Below the pieces are notes generated by a model. It was not told where the DNA came from. It made no database searches and saw only the letters and a list, made by a program, of their open reading frames with translations. Shown piece by piece: positions 1-12,400 of a stretch of 64,000 bases of DNA (position 1 is its first letter; each line of letters opens with the position of its first letter). The stretch is from Saturnia japonica (taxonomy: Eukaryota; Arthropoda; Insecta; Lepidoptera; Saturniidae). The DNA lies in the NCBI GenBank assembly GCA_033032175.1, contig CM065318.1, positions 16,554,001-16,618,000 of the forward strand, read 5' to 3'. The position numbers were made by a program, and so were the translations under genes.

Positions 1-1737
1 AACAACAAAAAAATTTCTACCAACTTAGCGGCATCTAGGGCTTGTTGAAATGTTGGTGGTGATTCGGCTTTCTCCACTTGATCATCTTCTTCGTCTTGAT
101 TATCGGGTGTTTCCTGACTTTTTGACACTAAATCAACAATTTGTTCATCTGTAAGTGCACCCGTTGTGGCTACATCCTCATCTATATTTTCGTACGATTG
201 TAGATCTTCGTTAAAATTGTTTGGTATGTTGAACTGACTTATCCATTCACTCAGTGGTAGATTGTCTTCACTGTCAAATTGGTTCGTTTCTTGGCTACTA
301 CATAATCCAGCATGTCGAAAAGAATGTTGGATAGTGGCTGCTGTTACCTCTTGCGAGGCTTTTGATAAGAAGTTCACTGCTTGTAGCATGTTGATCGAGA
401 CCTTGCCGTCAGTTTCGATCATATCCATCAACATTTTCCGTCTATAGTGGCCTTTTAGGCTTTTAATTACACTCTGATCCATTGGTTGTGAAATACTGGT
501 TGTATTAGCTGGGAAAAATGCTAACTCTATGTTTCGAAGATTAGATATGATTGGGTGAGCTCGACAATTGTCTACTAGAAGCAAGATTTTTCGTGATTTT
601 AATTCAGCATCCCATTTTCTCACTTCCTCTTCAAAAATCTGCGATGTCACTGACTTGTTTGCTTTGTATGTAACTGGCAACTGTTTTATGTTCTTGAAAC
701 ACCGAGGGTTTTTCGATTTACCTATAACTAAGAGCTTTCTTTTTTCTGTGCCACTCATATTGGCAGCCACTAGAACTTTAATAAGCTCTTTAGACAGTTT
801 TCCTCCAACACATTTTTCCCCTTTGAGTTTTAAAGTTTTGTCGGGAGTCTACTTGAAAAAAAGGCCAGTTTCATCTGCATTAAAAATGTCTTCTGGTGAG
901 TACTTCATCTTTAATTAGGCCACACTGTACTAATCCAATTGTTAGTCACATTCATATCGACATGCCGCGTCTCTCTGTTCATTTTACCGTACGTAATTTG
1001 GTGACGGTGCTTAAATTTTCCGAGCAAACCTTCAGATGCTTTAAAGTAAATTATTCCAAGTTAGTAGGCAAATTTTTCAGTCTTAGCTTTTACAATTGTC
1101 CCCGAGATGGGTACATTATTCTGGCGCTGATTGTTAAACCACGACAACATAACCTGTTTTAAGTCTTCGAATTTTGGCTTTCTTAATTTTTTAGAAGAGT
1201 TTCCTTCCAGCGCCGCCTGTAGAATTGTTTTTTTTGTTTTTCAAATGGTAGTAACAGTGGATTGACTTAGTTCAAAACGCCTTCCAACGTCACTTTTATT
1301 TTCTCCCTTTTCAATTGCACATATCACACAAACTTTTTCGTCAACACTAATCGCTTTCCGTTTACTGGCTATGTTAACAGTTTCAAAGTAGGTTTACGAC
1401 TGATAATACGATAGGTACCCAGTATGCTTGGTCGAAGACCATCACTTCCGAGAAAACAATGCGTCATACTGCACGTGTTCAAGGCAATTAAGGATAACAA
1501 AAGCTAGACCGACCTCGGATGTTTCGGAGCTTTAAAGTCTTTTGTTACCTGATAATAAACAATAATACCGATAATAGATATTTACTGTCTAAAAATATGA
1601 ACACATTTATTTCTTCGTAATAGAGAATGGCGTATCGCTATAAAGAGTGTTTCAATATGTGGGTTTTAACGCAAACCAACCAAGTTGGGCACACTTCAAC
1701 GTTATAGGGAGTTTATCGTTATAAAGAGTTTACACTG
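1..1737 (-). mobile_element. Decayed pogo/Tigger-like DNA transposon, cut by window start
   Basis: Reading the minus strand from 1737 downward gives a terminal repeat beginning CAGTGTAAACTC next to a TA dinucleotide at 1738-1739, the usual pogo/Tc1 target. Next comes a helix-turn-helix start (SKRKAISVDEK, about 1395-1330), then the transposase core. Recognisable core blocks are NADETGLFF (about 889-860), LLLVDNCRAHP (about 590-555) and SISQPMDQSVIKSLKG (about 510-460), which carry the acidic residues expected of a Tigger DDE/DDD domain. An acidic C-terminal tail rich in D/E follows (about 250-90). The frame is broken: a stop follows the NADETGLFF block (near 850) and several frameshifts are needed, so the copy is inactive. 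The plus-strand ORFs across 262-1162 are antisense shadows. The other terminal repeat lies outside the window. Confidence 0.85.
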
Positions 1738-2010
1738 TATATAGGATATAACTTTTTATAACTAACAAAGAGAAACACAAATAAATGAAATAAATATTTA
1801 AGCGTGCGCTTGTGTGTTGTTTATTTATTAATAACTTGTTTGTATTGATCTTTTTAATCACAAAGAGGATATAATGAGTAAAGGAGGTAAGATGTTAAAT
1901 ATTTACAACTATATTTGTAATCAAGAGCGCCTGCATAGCTATCGTAATTTTAAAATCGACCGGAGTCTTATAAATACTTCTATCTCTCCTTTCGGCTACA
2001 TTGAAGGTTA

Positions 2011-2357
2011 ATCTATACAATTAATAAAATTGAAGTGTCTGTTTGTAATGACAAAATATCAGTTTTTTACTAAATGTATATAAAAGTATATATACGATTT
2101 CTGTAACAGAAAGGTTATTTTTAAAATTTTTGTCTGCCTGAATGTCTGTTTGTTCCGGGTAATCTCCGAAATGGTTGGACTATTTTTATGGGACTTTCAC
2201 TGGTAGATAGCTGAATTCATAGACCTACAAAAAAGTTCGGGAGAGTATACATCTATCATCTAAGGAACACCCACAATAAGAATTTTTGTTTTTAAAATAG
2301 CCAGGAGCGGGGAGCAAGATTCGCGCGGGCGTTCTGTAGTCCACGTGAGCGAAGTAA
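2011..2357 (+). repeat. Interspersed repeat R1, copy 1
   Basis: Member of a family of about 500 bp that starts near 'aattaataaaattgaagtgt' and ends in 'gtccacgtgagcgaag...cacagctagt'. Other copies are near 3062, 6726, 32473, 36131 and 50290. This copy lacks the last 15-20 bases. It has no coding capacity. The shared core around 'cgaaacggttggaccgattt' suggests a non-autonomous retroelement or a LINE 3' end; that class assignment is inference. Confidence 0.7.
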
Positions 2358-2602
2358 ATGTCAATTGGGTTATGTAACTTAAGTAACTTCGAGCCTTATT
2401 TTGTACTTTTTAATGAAGGTAAGTTATTTTATATAATTTATCGAACGAATTCTAATGATTTATTCAATGTGTATTGAAAATCCCGTCGGATCCGTGGAGT
2501 TATTATTAGGTATCGAGATTCTATTGTTTATGTTATCTATCTAAGATTATAAGTAAAAAAAAATTACCCCTAATAAAATGTAAAAGAAATTAGTTAAATG
2601 AG

Positions 2603-2605
<3 letters not shown>

Positions 2606-2641
<36 letters not shown>
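2606..2641. repeat. (CT)n microsatellite
   Basis: About 18 uninterrupted CT units. The following 130 bases are locally GC-richer (GTGTGTGTGCGTGCG and so on), but no gene was recognised in them. Confidence 0.95.
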
Positions 2642-2643
<2 letters not shown>

Positions 2644-3029
2644 GTCCTTTTATTATATGCGAGTGTGTGTGTGCGTGCGAGTATCGAGATTCAAACAGAC
2701 GAGCATTGTGCGCGGCCGGTTGTATACCCCTTCCTCAGGTGGCTGCCAATTTACAAATCGTTGCACTTCGGGCGGGGTCCCCCAAGGTGGTATCGCTAAA
2801 TAGGCACGCGTTCACTAATTTAATGGTATATCAGTTATTTTGCATGGTTCATAATAACATGATATAAAAAAAACTTACATCGATATTATATTTATGCTTT
2901 GGAGTAACTGATTTTTAAATAATATTTTGCTTATTTTAATTTTTAGTAACTTCGATCCCAAAGGGGTTTCCCGACCGCACAATTTTTATCCATCTTCAAA
3001 AAAACACTGAGGTTACTGGATTTAAATAT

Positions 3030-3369
3030 ACTATATATATATATATATATATTATATATCCTAGATGTGCCCGTCGCTACGCTCACGTGGACTACAGAAT
3101 CCCCACGCGTATTTTGTTCCCCAGCTCCCGGCTATTTTAAAGACAAAATTTTTTATTGTTGGTGTATTTGTGCGGAACCCTAATTCTTTTTCTAAAATAA
3201 AATTAGCCTAAGTTACTATCTATATCATCAGCTATCTATCAGTGAAAGTTCCGTCAAAATTCAAGTTTAATGCGCTCTTTCGACATTAACGTTTCTACAT
3301 CAAAGTTTGTTTTCGACTAACAAAAGAATAGAAGATTTGTTAGAATATATATATATATATATATATATC
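3030..3369. repeat. Two (AT)n tracts flanking an R1 fragment
   Basis: Dinucleotide AT runs lie at about 3030-3052 and 3345-3369. Between them, about 3062-3262, is a minus-strand partial copy of R1 (it begins 'gtgcccgtcgctacgctcacgtgg'). Nothing else is recognisable here. Confidence 0.8.
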
Positions 3370-3639
3370 TTTGTTAGTACAATTTCAACTCGCGCCATCT
3401 TTGTCTACGCAATTTTTCATTATTACTATCAAGTACAATCTAAATATTTAGCTTTTGTTAAATTTTATGATCCTAGTGGACCTTGTTTTTATTCTAAGAA
3501 TGACTAGAAAGTTAAGTAAGAAAATATTTTAATCAATTTTTTCATTCTATCGTATGCTCTCATACAAAAAAAATGATTTTTATTTTGCTTTTTTTATACT
3601 ACTAAAGTTTAACTTTTAGTAGAATTAAAAGTGTTATTG

Positions 3640-4140
3640 AAAATTCACATTGTCCATCATTCATGGAATGACTCATACCTTTCCGTGTACAAAATTTCAT
3701 CCAAATCAGCCAAGAGTTAACGAAAATATATTTTTTGGAAATATTTTTTTAAAGTTATATTGAAATTTCTTATACCCTATCAATTGACCAATGACATAAG
3801 CATCGCGTGTACAAAATTTCATAAGAATCGGTCAAGCCGTTTTTAGTTAAATCCAGACAGACATACAATTTTTTGTTAAGGCATATTCGTGATTAGTATC
3901 GATTATCTGGAAATTTGGACAAAAAAATTACTGCATACACACAGAACTACAGATTTACAAATAGTTAAAGAAGAATTTATCATGATACTTAAAATGGTAT
4001 ACGAGCTAAATAAACTCAGGATGTTAACTAAAACAAATTCGGTAAAATTTAAAAATCTAGTTTACAAATTTGTTCACCGAGAGTTGTAACGTATCTAAAC
4101 TGGGAGACCTCATCATTCGGTCAATGCCAGGTTGAGGGCC
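3640..4140. other. Retroelement-derived AT-rich sequence with an unassigned ORF
   Basis: The part at 3640-3870 ('acaaaatttcat...atcggtcaagccgttttagttaaatcc') resembles the 3' ends of lepidopteran LINE-like repeats. Immediately after it, 3889-4089 is an open plus-strand frame of about 60 codons with no family I recognise and no proper ATG context. It is probably retroelement debris. Confidence 0.4.
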
Positions 4141-4499
4141 GCAGTATTATTGATTATTTTATAAATTGACACTCGCTGAGCGCCGCTCTTATGGCTCCGA
4201 GCACTTGTCGTAACTTTTCTATACTAGTTGCTTCGGGGTTTAAATTTATAACAACACTACACGGGGTCGAATGTCTTTCAACTTTTTAGCCCTCTTACTC
4301 TGCCAGTCTTAGTACTATAACGCCATGAAAGTTTACAAGAGAACGCCAGTAATGTTTGAAAAGATAATATATCGTCAACATGATTTGCTCCTAATGAAAT
4401 TAGATTTTTTATAACTTTTATAAAAATAGACTTCAATACGCTGATTCATAACAAGCGCTTTTTTTTTATTTTGTCTTTCTGCCTATGTAGGCAATTTTC

Positions 4500-4625
4500 C
4501 CAATGTCAAGTGTACTAACCTCAATCTCTCAACTCCCGGGGCCTTAGCTGTCAAATTGCATTCGACAGCAATTGTGGCAAAAAGGGCGCGAAAAATTGGC
4601 ATTGATGCCATCTAGGGGAGCCAAA
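4500..4625. repeat. Possible relative of the 42891 TTAA element
   Basis: Carries 'caactcccgggg' on the left and 'aaaattggcattgatgccatctaggggag' on the right. The MITE at 42891-42969 has similar terminal and internal motifs ('cactcccg', 'attggcatatatgccatc', 'gggag'). The two are probably related, although TTAA flanks are not clear here. Confidence 0.35.
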
Positions 4626-4764
4626 GTGTTGTAAAATTTGCACGCACCGTATCGATCTTTGACATGATAATTGACTACCTAGATTAGGCATTAAAATCTT
4701 AGCAACCAATCGATGAATTTCTTGAATACAATGGAGTGCAGCCTGTCTTTTTTTTTAATAGTAG

Positions 4765-4985
4765 TATATCAAAGAGACCTCTCTTTACCTGTTGGTAAGT
4801 ACAGCTCAATCCAACAATATCGGCGACCCTTCAAATGCCTTCTCAAAGTTTTCTTCACGTTATGTTGAAAGACTCGCATGTTGTAAGACACAGAGATGGT
4901 TTGCTTATAACGTGACTTTATTAAAACAAAAGAAGACATAAATTGCCTCTGAAGCGGTGTCGTGATTCTGATATCCACGAGCCCT
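4765..4985 (-). mobile_element. Possible LTR fragment
   Basis: On the minus strand the block has AATAAA within 'tttAATAAAgtcacgttata', followed by 'ctctgtgtcttacaacatg'. That resembles the R-U5 end of an insect LTR. The open frame through it (about 69 codons) has no recognised domain. No target-site duplication or partner LTR was found, so the call is tentative. Confidence 0.3.
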
Positions 4986-5082
4986 AGAATCCATCTAATA
5001 ATTGTTACTAATATTGATCTAGCTAATGGTCCTAGATCATACCTTCATAATAAGTACAAAATGATTACTTATGAATTTGCTT

Positions 5083-5400
5083 TTAACTACACAAGACAAG
5101 ACAATTTTTAACAAAAAAGAAAACCAACTTCATTGATTTTGAAGAGTTTCCTCGTGTATCTTCGAAGCTGAAGATCCAATGCCAATAAATGCTCTATTCA
5201 ACAAAAAAAGAATCACCCAAATCGATTCATAAACAAAGAAGTTATGACTGAACAAGCATAAGAAAACAAAATATACATTCGAATTAAGTAACCTTCCGTC
5301 TTTTGTTGAAGTCTGTTTAAAAATACAATAATTTACATCACTATCACTATACCGAAGTATCTTCAACAAACTTGAACGTTTGAGGAATTTTCTTGTAATA
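5083..5400 (+). repeat. Interspersed repeat R3, copy 1
   Basis: Shares 'caattttt.acaaaaaagaaaaccaactt', 'gaggagtttcctcgtgtatcttcgaag' and 'ccaatgccaat' with copies at 14830 (+), 45865 (-) and 59880 (-). The minus-strand ORF over it is a shadow. It looks like the 3' end of a non-LTR retroelement (inference). Confidence 0.65.
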
Positions 5401-5511
5401 TCGCTAATACAGAACTTACTGATTTTGTTTCCGTTTGAACTGGTGTGATGATTAACATAGTGGCTCGCTTCAGGATGGAGCCATTGCTTGTCAGCGGGAC
5501 GTATACAAATT

Positions 5512-5535
5512 ATATATCTATATATATATATATAT
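5512..5535. repeat. (AT)n microsatellite
   Basis: A short AT dinucleotide run. The surrounding 5400-6000 is AT-rich with no recognised element or exon. Confidence 0.8.
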
Positions 5536-6149
5536 AAATGTACCCTTGAACTGTTGTACTAACCAAAGATTTTGACCTAAATCATTATCGTTTACGTGGT
5601 AACATTGAGTTGGCGTGATATAATATTGAATATTACAACTCATTCCGAGCCGCTGTGAAGGCCGACAGCTTATATCAACGTAAAAATATATTTTCAAGTG
5701 CTTATATAGAAAATATTTATCAAAAAATACATATAGGTACAACCAAGCCAATTTTTCCTGATTAACTTAATTTCACTATATCTATCTATTTCAAGAACTA
5801 CTTTACAGTTTTATTGGGGTTCATGAAAATAGCTTCTGCAAGCTCTTTTTAATTTACCCGTTTCAATATTCTCATCACGGTCTGACCAATTTTTTGTGAG
5901 TAAGACTTGTGCCGACACGATTGAAGAAGACTGTTTTACGCAGTCCTATTAATAACTTGTATAAAACTGGGACATACATACCCAAAGTTGCAGTGACAAT
6001 TTAACATCAGTTAGACAGCGTGAGTGTCAGTTATTACGGTTATATAAAAACCGCTATTGTACGCCTGTGTTTCTTTGTTCAGGATTGGTTGGATTTTATG
6101 ATGTTCCTTTAGGCTAATACTTATTGTAAACTTTGAAACTATATTATAT

Positions 6150-6278
6150 AATGAGCCGGAGTCGAATTCTCGACAAGATGAACCGTGAGCTTTTCGTTTA
6201 TCACACCAGCTGTTGCAATGGTTAGGAACTGAACAATTAGGATTGGTTGGTCCGTATGAACGATAAATATTTTTTGCT
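6150..6278 (-). other. Exon-like stretch encoding a cysteine-rich short peptide
   Basis: On the minus strand a fair 3' splice site (ttacttttgtacAG) is followed by an open frame encoding KNIYRSYGP, then four cysteines spaced C-x5-C-x3-C-x9-C (about 6230-6160), in the context NHCNSWCDKRK. That spacing equals the first four cysteines of many CS-alpha-beta defensin or knottin peptides. The CxC pair that normally completes the fold is not encoded here or within the next few hundred bases. The frame opens with GTG rather than ATG, so it could only be an internal or terminal exon after a signal-peptide exon, which I did not find. It could be a fragment of a secreted peptide gene or coincidence. Confidence 0.25.
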
Positions 6279-6369
6279 CTGTACAAAAGTAATTCAGTTA
6301 CTAAAGAGAATATGAACGAATAACTCGACACCTCTAATGTCTAAATGTAGAACTAAAGAGAGATAGGCA

Positions 6370-6580
6370 CGGAGCAATTTCTGCTTGGTGGAATACCTAC
6401 ACCTAACAAAAGATCGCAGCTAAATAACCTTGTGTTATGTTCCTGCGGTTAGTAGGGGGCAGAGCTCCATAGGGTACGTAGGGGGGCTTAGGGTCGGTAA
6501 TACGCTGGTGATACCTTGTAAAAACAAGCATTCATAGGTTACAGTAGCCGATTATATCAAAGTCGAATAATTGTTTGCCA
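6370..6580 (-). repeat. Interspersed repeat R6, copy 1
   Basis: Carries 'gttcctgcggttagtaggg.gcagagctcc' and 'ggtcggtaatacgctggtgatacc'. These are the reverse complement of the widespread lepidopteran element whose sense strand reads 'gtagcctatgg...gcgtgttgccgacctt...gagctct'. Further copies are near 9565, 12190 and 16370. Confidence 0.65.
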
Positions 6581-6725
6581 ACTTAGTTAAATAAAAAAAC
6601 AATGTAAATTTAATTTAAATTTTAGGGAATTCTTCATGAAGTCTATCCACACTGTAAATTTAATATAGCCTCTGAACTAAGCAACGCTTGTACCGTTGAG
6701 GTCTAAACAAATGTATTATTTTATT

Positions 6726-7234
6726 AGTGCCCGTGGCTTCGCTCACGTGGACTACAGAATGCTCGCGCGAATCTTACTCCCCCGCTCCCGGCTATTTGAA
6801 AGACAAAAATGCATATTGTGGGTGTTCTTTACAAGATAGATATACACTCTCCCTGATTTTTGTGTAGGTCTTTTTAATGTATATAATTATGTATTACATT
6901 AATTTGCTATATCTCTTATGGTTTACTCAGTATAAGCCATTTAAGCACCCGAATTGATTCACCATGACCAGTTTTAATTTATTTGTGGGGAACCCTAATT
7001 ATTTTTCAATTAAAGTAGCCTAAGTTACTCCCTATGAATTCAGCTATCTACCAGTGAAAATCCCGTCAAAATCAGTCCAACCGTTTCGGAGATTCTTCGT
7101 AACAAACAGACAGACAAAAATTTAAAAAATGGCCTTTTTGTTATAGGTATCGTATATACTTTCATATGCATTTAGTAAAAAACTGATATTTTGACATTAC
7201 AAACAGACACTTCAATTTTATTAATTGTATAGAT
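6726..7234 (-). repeat. Interspersed repeat R1, nearly full copy
   Basis: Runs from 'gtgcccgtggcttcgctcacgtgg' to 'cttcaattttattaattgtatagat', the reverse complement of the copy at 32473-32996. The two ends help define the family's length at about 510-520 bp. Confidence 0.75.
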
Positions 7235-9366
7235 GACCTAAGAAACACTATAGTTAAAACATATGAATCGTGTCTAGCGAATCAGTGTATTTTAGCACGT
7301 TATATTAAATCATATTTAGCTAGACCTAGTTTCGGTATTAGAACGTTAAGGTCAAGGCCGCGTGAAAAACCTCGTTCGATAAAATTATTTAGGCAAATTA
7401 CATACCTCGGTTAGGTGTGTGGAAATAAAAAAAATGTATACGATAGAAAGCCTAATCGATGGGTTTGACAGTGAAAAAAATGTATTTAATTGTTATAATA
7501 AGTACTGTGACCAATTCTTATTTACAAGTGTTAGTAGACAATATTGAACTTTATTCTTGTATACTATGGTGTAAAAAAAACACGTATTTTTTTTACTTCT
7601 CACATGAAAATATATTATATTAACGTTCTAAGAATTCTCACATGAAATTAACTAGATAAAAAAAATATATTACAAGATCGCTCAAAATTGATTTTATATT
7701 CCAAAATGGTTAAAAACAACAAAATTTTTGTTTTTCATTTTATTTCTCATAATTTTACGCTCCCTCGCTCACGTTCTCTTTCGCCGCCGTCGCCGCATAC
7801 GAAATTCCACACGCATGAAGTCGAAGGCACAGCTCGTTTTGCTGGACCCGCAGACGTTGTTCTGCCCTTTCCAATAATCAATAACTCGATCACAGCGCCA
7901 CCGATCTATTTCAGGGATACCATAAAAAAAACAACTTATTATCTCTTTCTTTATTTAAAGATCTTTTACAGTTGATGTATGCCAGCCCCGTAGGAGCATA
8001 TCCAAATTCTACAAAATTATAGAAATCTCTACAGAAAATAAAACGATTAACTAAATAAAAAATACTACATACTTTTATCCCTTGCACTATAACTACTAAC
8101 AATAAAGTTCTACAGCATACCAGCTGAACCGGAACTCGGTCCCGCTAGTATACTGTGAAAAATACCGACATCTAAAGAACATAAAACCCTTAAACTACCC
8201 TTGCTTATTTCACACCCAACACATTTCACCTACAAACATTTGGATCTACCAACTTTCATGGTGATCTGTCAAAAGGTGTTGGAATTTATCAATCTCAATT
8301 TATAAAATGGATAGGTAATCTTTGCACAAGTGCGTAGGATATCTATCAGCTTAACAGCCGTGAACTATTCGCAACAGTGAGCGCGTATTATTCAATTTAT
8401 TACAAGGATAAACATTATTTCCGACCGTGATACTAGTACAAACCAAATTAGTTTTGTAATTTCCTTATTTTTTAAGTTTCTATTTGAATATTATAGTTAA
8501 ATATATAGTTTTATTTCAAAACCTCGTAGCTGGTGCGCACAATGTCGTCTATGGATTTATTTGTTGTTATAAACGATATATCGTTTTTTATCGTCAAATT
8601 ATCTCCCTGACAAATATAAAACTGATTATGAAATTCTGAAGTACTATTTTTACGCAAAATGCAATTTCAGCCACCGTCACCTATCTCTAAATCTTCTATA
8701 TTCCTATGTAAAGCCGCCCTTATCTCTATAACTTCTATATATATATATAATATAAAAGGATAACTAACTGACATATCCAAAGCACAGCAAACTACCGGGG
8801 GCTAGGACCGTGAAAATTTACTTAAGGGTTCCTTTTTACATTATTTTTACACTAAATTCAACAACCTCTAAAAATAGGTCAAAAGGGAATGCAGATGTGT
8901 ATGAAAATCCGTTATTTTTGAAGAAAGATCTACTATAATTGGTATTTAGCGATTCACTTAACGTTTATTTAAGAACATTCCGCAAAAATAAAAAAATGCA
9001 AAATATCTTCTTCTTCTTGTTTTGGCGCCGCAAAAAACACTTTGCCAGTGTTAATGTTTTTAAGCGTTCATAACATTCTCCAATATACAAGTGGGGTCTT
9101 CTGACAAAATGGTGGGTTCCTTGTCAGAACTATCTAAGTAGTTTTTGTGACATCCAAAATGCATGTTTTCCGCTTTATGTTTATAATCCACTTCACTTAC
9201 GCACAACAACCCAACTATATCACGCAAAATCCCAACAATATTATGAAAACCTAATTTATTTAATTATAAATAAAAACCACAACATGTAACTTTAAGATCC
9301 CGCCAAAAACTCCATGCAGAATATCACGTAGCAAATTGCCACTAACAAGTATGTTTCTTTTTACAG
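7235..9366. other. Intron or intergenic sequence upstream of the first ORP9 exon
   Basis: Mostly AT-rich with no recognised repeat. One GC-richer island, about 7745-7915, has an open plus frame of about 60 codons ending before a poly-A stretch. It has no start context and no family I know, and could be an unrecognised 5' exon or TE debris. No PH-domain exon of the ORP gene was found here. Confidence 0.5.
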
Positions 9367-9467
9367 CGCGAGTCGCACGTGCCCGGCAGAGGGCGCGCCC
9401 GAGCAAGACTCGACGCAGCCCGCTGTCAATCTGCCGCGGACTAGAGACGGAGAAATTGACTACGATG
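9367..9467 (+). CDS. OSBPL9: ORP9-like exon a (acidic linker)
   Basis: Acceptor tttttacAG, donor G|GTAAGT. Begins with the last base of a codon and ends one base into the next. Encodes a low-conservation linker ending GEIDYD that becomes acidic in the next exon. The missing two bases of the first codon prove that an upstream exon exists. Confidence 0.85.
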
Positions 9468-12400
9468 GTAAGTTATACAAGTATACATATTCCCAATATA
9501 TTATATACACTCTGGCTTTTTTGTAGCTTTTTTATAATACAACTGAGACGACAAACAAGCTAATGCCCACCAAGTTATCACTAGCGCGTTGCCGTCCTTG
9601 AAGCCCCCCCCCCCACACCATGGAGCTCTGGAAATCCTACTCACCACAGAAACACAACACAAGGTTATTTTGGCTGCAGTCTTTTGTTGGAAAGAAAATT
9701 TTTATTCTTATTAACAAAACACAATATTACATAATAATTAAACTAGGTAATTCAATAATTTTTTTTTTTACATAAACAGGTACAACTTTGTTCCGTCCTA
9801 AAGTACGTACAATATGAAATAAGCCGACCTAGTCTAGTCTAGACTGTTTAGAAATAATTTGTAGAAGCTATTATCACTTACTTTGACTTTAAAAGGACAT
9901 TAAAAGTCCCGTCCTCAGTTTTAGGATTCTATAAAATATTCACAAACTAGTTGTCCACCTGGTAAATTGCTTAAAAGTGTGGCGAGGTATCTCATTCTTA
10001 CCTTAAAGTAACTCGATCTCAAAGACGCGCTTGATTTATTTGTGAAGAGTTAATGACGGATATCTAATTCACGTAACGTCTAGTCTATACGAATATCGAA
10101 CAGTGACGAGATATTTCGTGAGTCATGACGCGTTTGTATTAGAACTTATTGTAGCTTTGTATCAGAGACACAGTGTAGCATATTCACACTTGTATTCCTT
10201 TTACAATAATGTTTCTTAACATGATTCGACAATGCTCCATAATACATTTCGAGATTTCTTGTTTAACAGAACTATGCACAGATGGCGTGCCGAATAAACT
10301 CGCGCTTTAAAAAATAATTCAAAATACGGTTATCGAAAGTCGTTAGTATTTAAATACATACTAAGTTTTTTTTTATGAAGCCAACACATACTAGCGACTT
10401 CGTACGCGTTAATTTACATATACAAAAACCACAAGAGAGTCTTTGTTTGATGCGGATAGGGAATTAGTTAGATCACGACTTCTATGCATGTATGGCAACA
10501 ACCCAAGCCGACGTTCGGCCACTTTGGCACCCTTGAGCTTGTTGTCACATTTTCGCGGCTGAGTGCCTTCCGCGCTCGTCCCCAATCCTGGTGAAGCTGT
10601 CAAAGCTTGTAATGGATCCAGGTCAGGCTAACAGTATAGTCAGATCGAAAAAAAATTGTTTGTTTGAATGCGCTACTCTCTGGGACTACCAGCCAGATTT
10701 AAAAAGTTCTTTTTGTATTCCATAGCCTATTTATTATAGAAGGGTCGCTATATAAATAAAATAAAGAAATTAAAATTAATTTATTCATACGTATTCAAAT
10801 AACATAGTTAAAATTACTTCTGCCAAACTCCTCCCTTTTGTATCATTATTTATTTAGTGTTATATTTTATTTTTATAATATTCCCAAATTAAGATTTATA
10901 CGAAAATCTTCACAAAGATACGGCTAATTTTTATTTTTAAGATCTTTTTGTAAAGCAGTTACTTTCTATTTCACACAGTATGTTATTAAAAATAGTCAGA
11001 ATTAAATAACTTCTACATCTTTTTCAATAATAATTGTTATACGTAGGCACTTCGAATCGTTTAATGTTTCTATAATCCCTCTAAGTTCTTACGTGTACAG
11101 ATTTGAATTTAAACTCATTATTGCAAAAATGTTCGAGTACTGCTTTTTGATGGACTGGGCGGTTCTAAGGAACTGAGCAGTTATAATGAAAGTCACGCAA
11201 TTCGAGAAGCTTTTGGAAAGTGAGAACAACGGTAGACTACACGTGAGAAATCGTGTGGCACAACTAGTTTCAGTATATAATGTAAAAGTTATATAAAATG
11301 TACAGAAAATCAAACTGAATCAAATTGACCATTTACCGATTGGAATTTCAAATCTCGACTAAATTCCATAGATCCATTTTTACGGAATGCTTTGCACTAC
11401 TACAATGAAATAATACGATAACTCAAATATTAAGTTGGTATATTTGGTGAAAACCGAGCTCACACACCTGAAAGACATAAGTACATTAACAAATCTACAA
11501 ATTCTACAAGTTTGATTTTGTCTGTTAATGTCATACTTGAGTGATTGTATTATATAAACGTTATGCCTTACACAGGTTTACTAATAGCAAGTATTTGATT
11601 TTCTAATGAGTTTTACTGCATAAGAAACGATTTACGTATATATTATATATACGTAAATTAAATTGGGGAAAAAAATCGACATTGATGTGTTTCCCTCCGC
11701 GTAATATATTATATTCGCGTGTCTTATACTAAACGCGTTTATATGCAAAGACTTAACTTACTTGTATACGAAAATAAAAATTATATACTATTCATATTAT
11801 AAATGGGAGTCAGACAACAACCGGTTGAACGGATTAGGATGAAATTACTTTTTTAAAGACCCAATTATGAAGTCCACTCGGACAAGAAGTGGGTAATGTG
11901 ATTTATTAAAAATTTAATCATGCCTATTGTATTTATTCCAAGACGATCGTTCTCAGACAGTAAACTCGAGTCGCGCATCAGAGTTGACATTCACCATTTA
12001 TTTTATTCATTATTATCCCCCAGCCCTGTATGAAGACGAGTCTGACAGCGACATCGGTTCGATGGAGAACCATGGTTCCGTGGTCACTCACCTACTGTCG
12101 CAAGTCAAGATTGGAATGGACCTCACCAAGGTAACCGTTACCGTATGAGAATCACGCTTAAAAGGAAATGCGAGTATCGTTATTTTTTTTATATACTACA
12201 AAGGCGGCAAACTAGCCTACGACCCGCCTTATGGTAAGCGGCTACCGTAGCCTATGGCCGCTTGTAATACCATAGGTATGAGTAGCGTGTTGCCGACCTT
12301 GAAGGCCCCCCTCCCCCACCCCAAAGAGCTCTGGAAATCCTACTCACCGCAGGAATACAACACAATGTTATTTGAGTGGAAAAGTAGAGTTAAACTGAAA

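Noticed and set aside
262..1162. Plus-strand ORFs of 61-116 codons
   Set aside because: Antisense to the Tigger transposase, whose catalytic blocks read on the minus strand.
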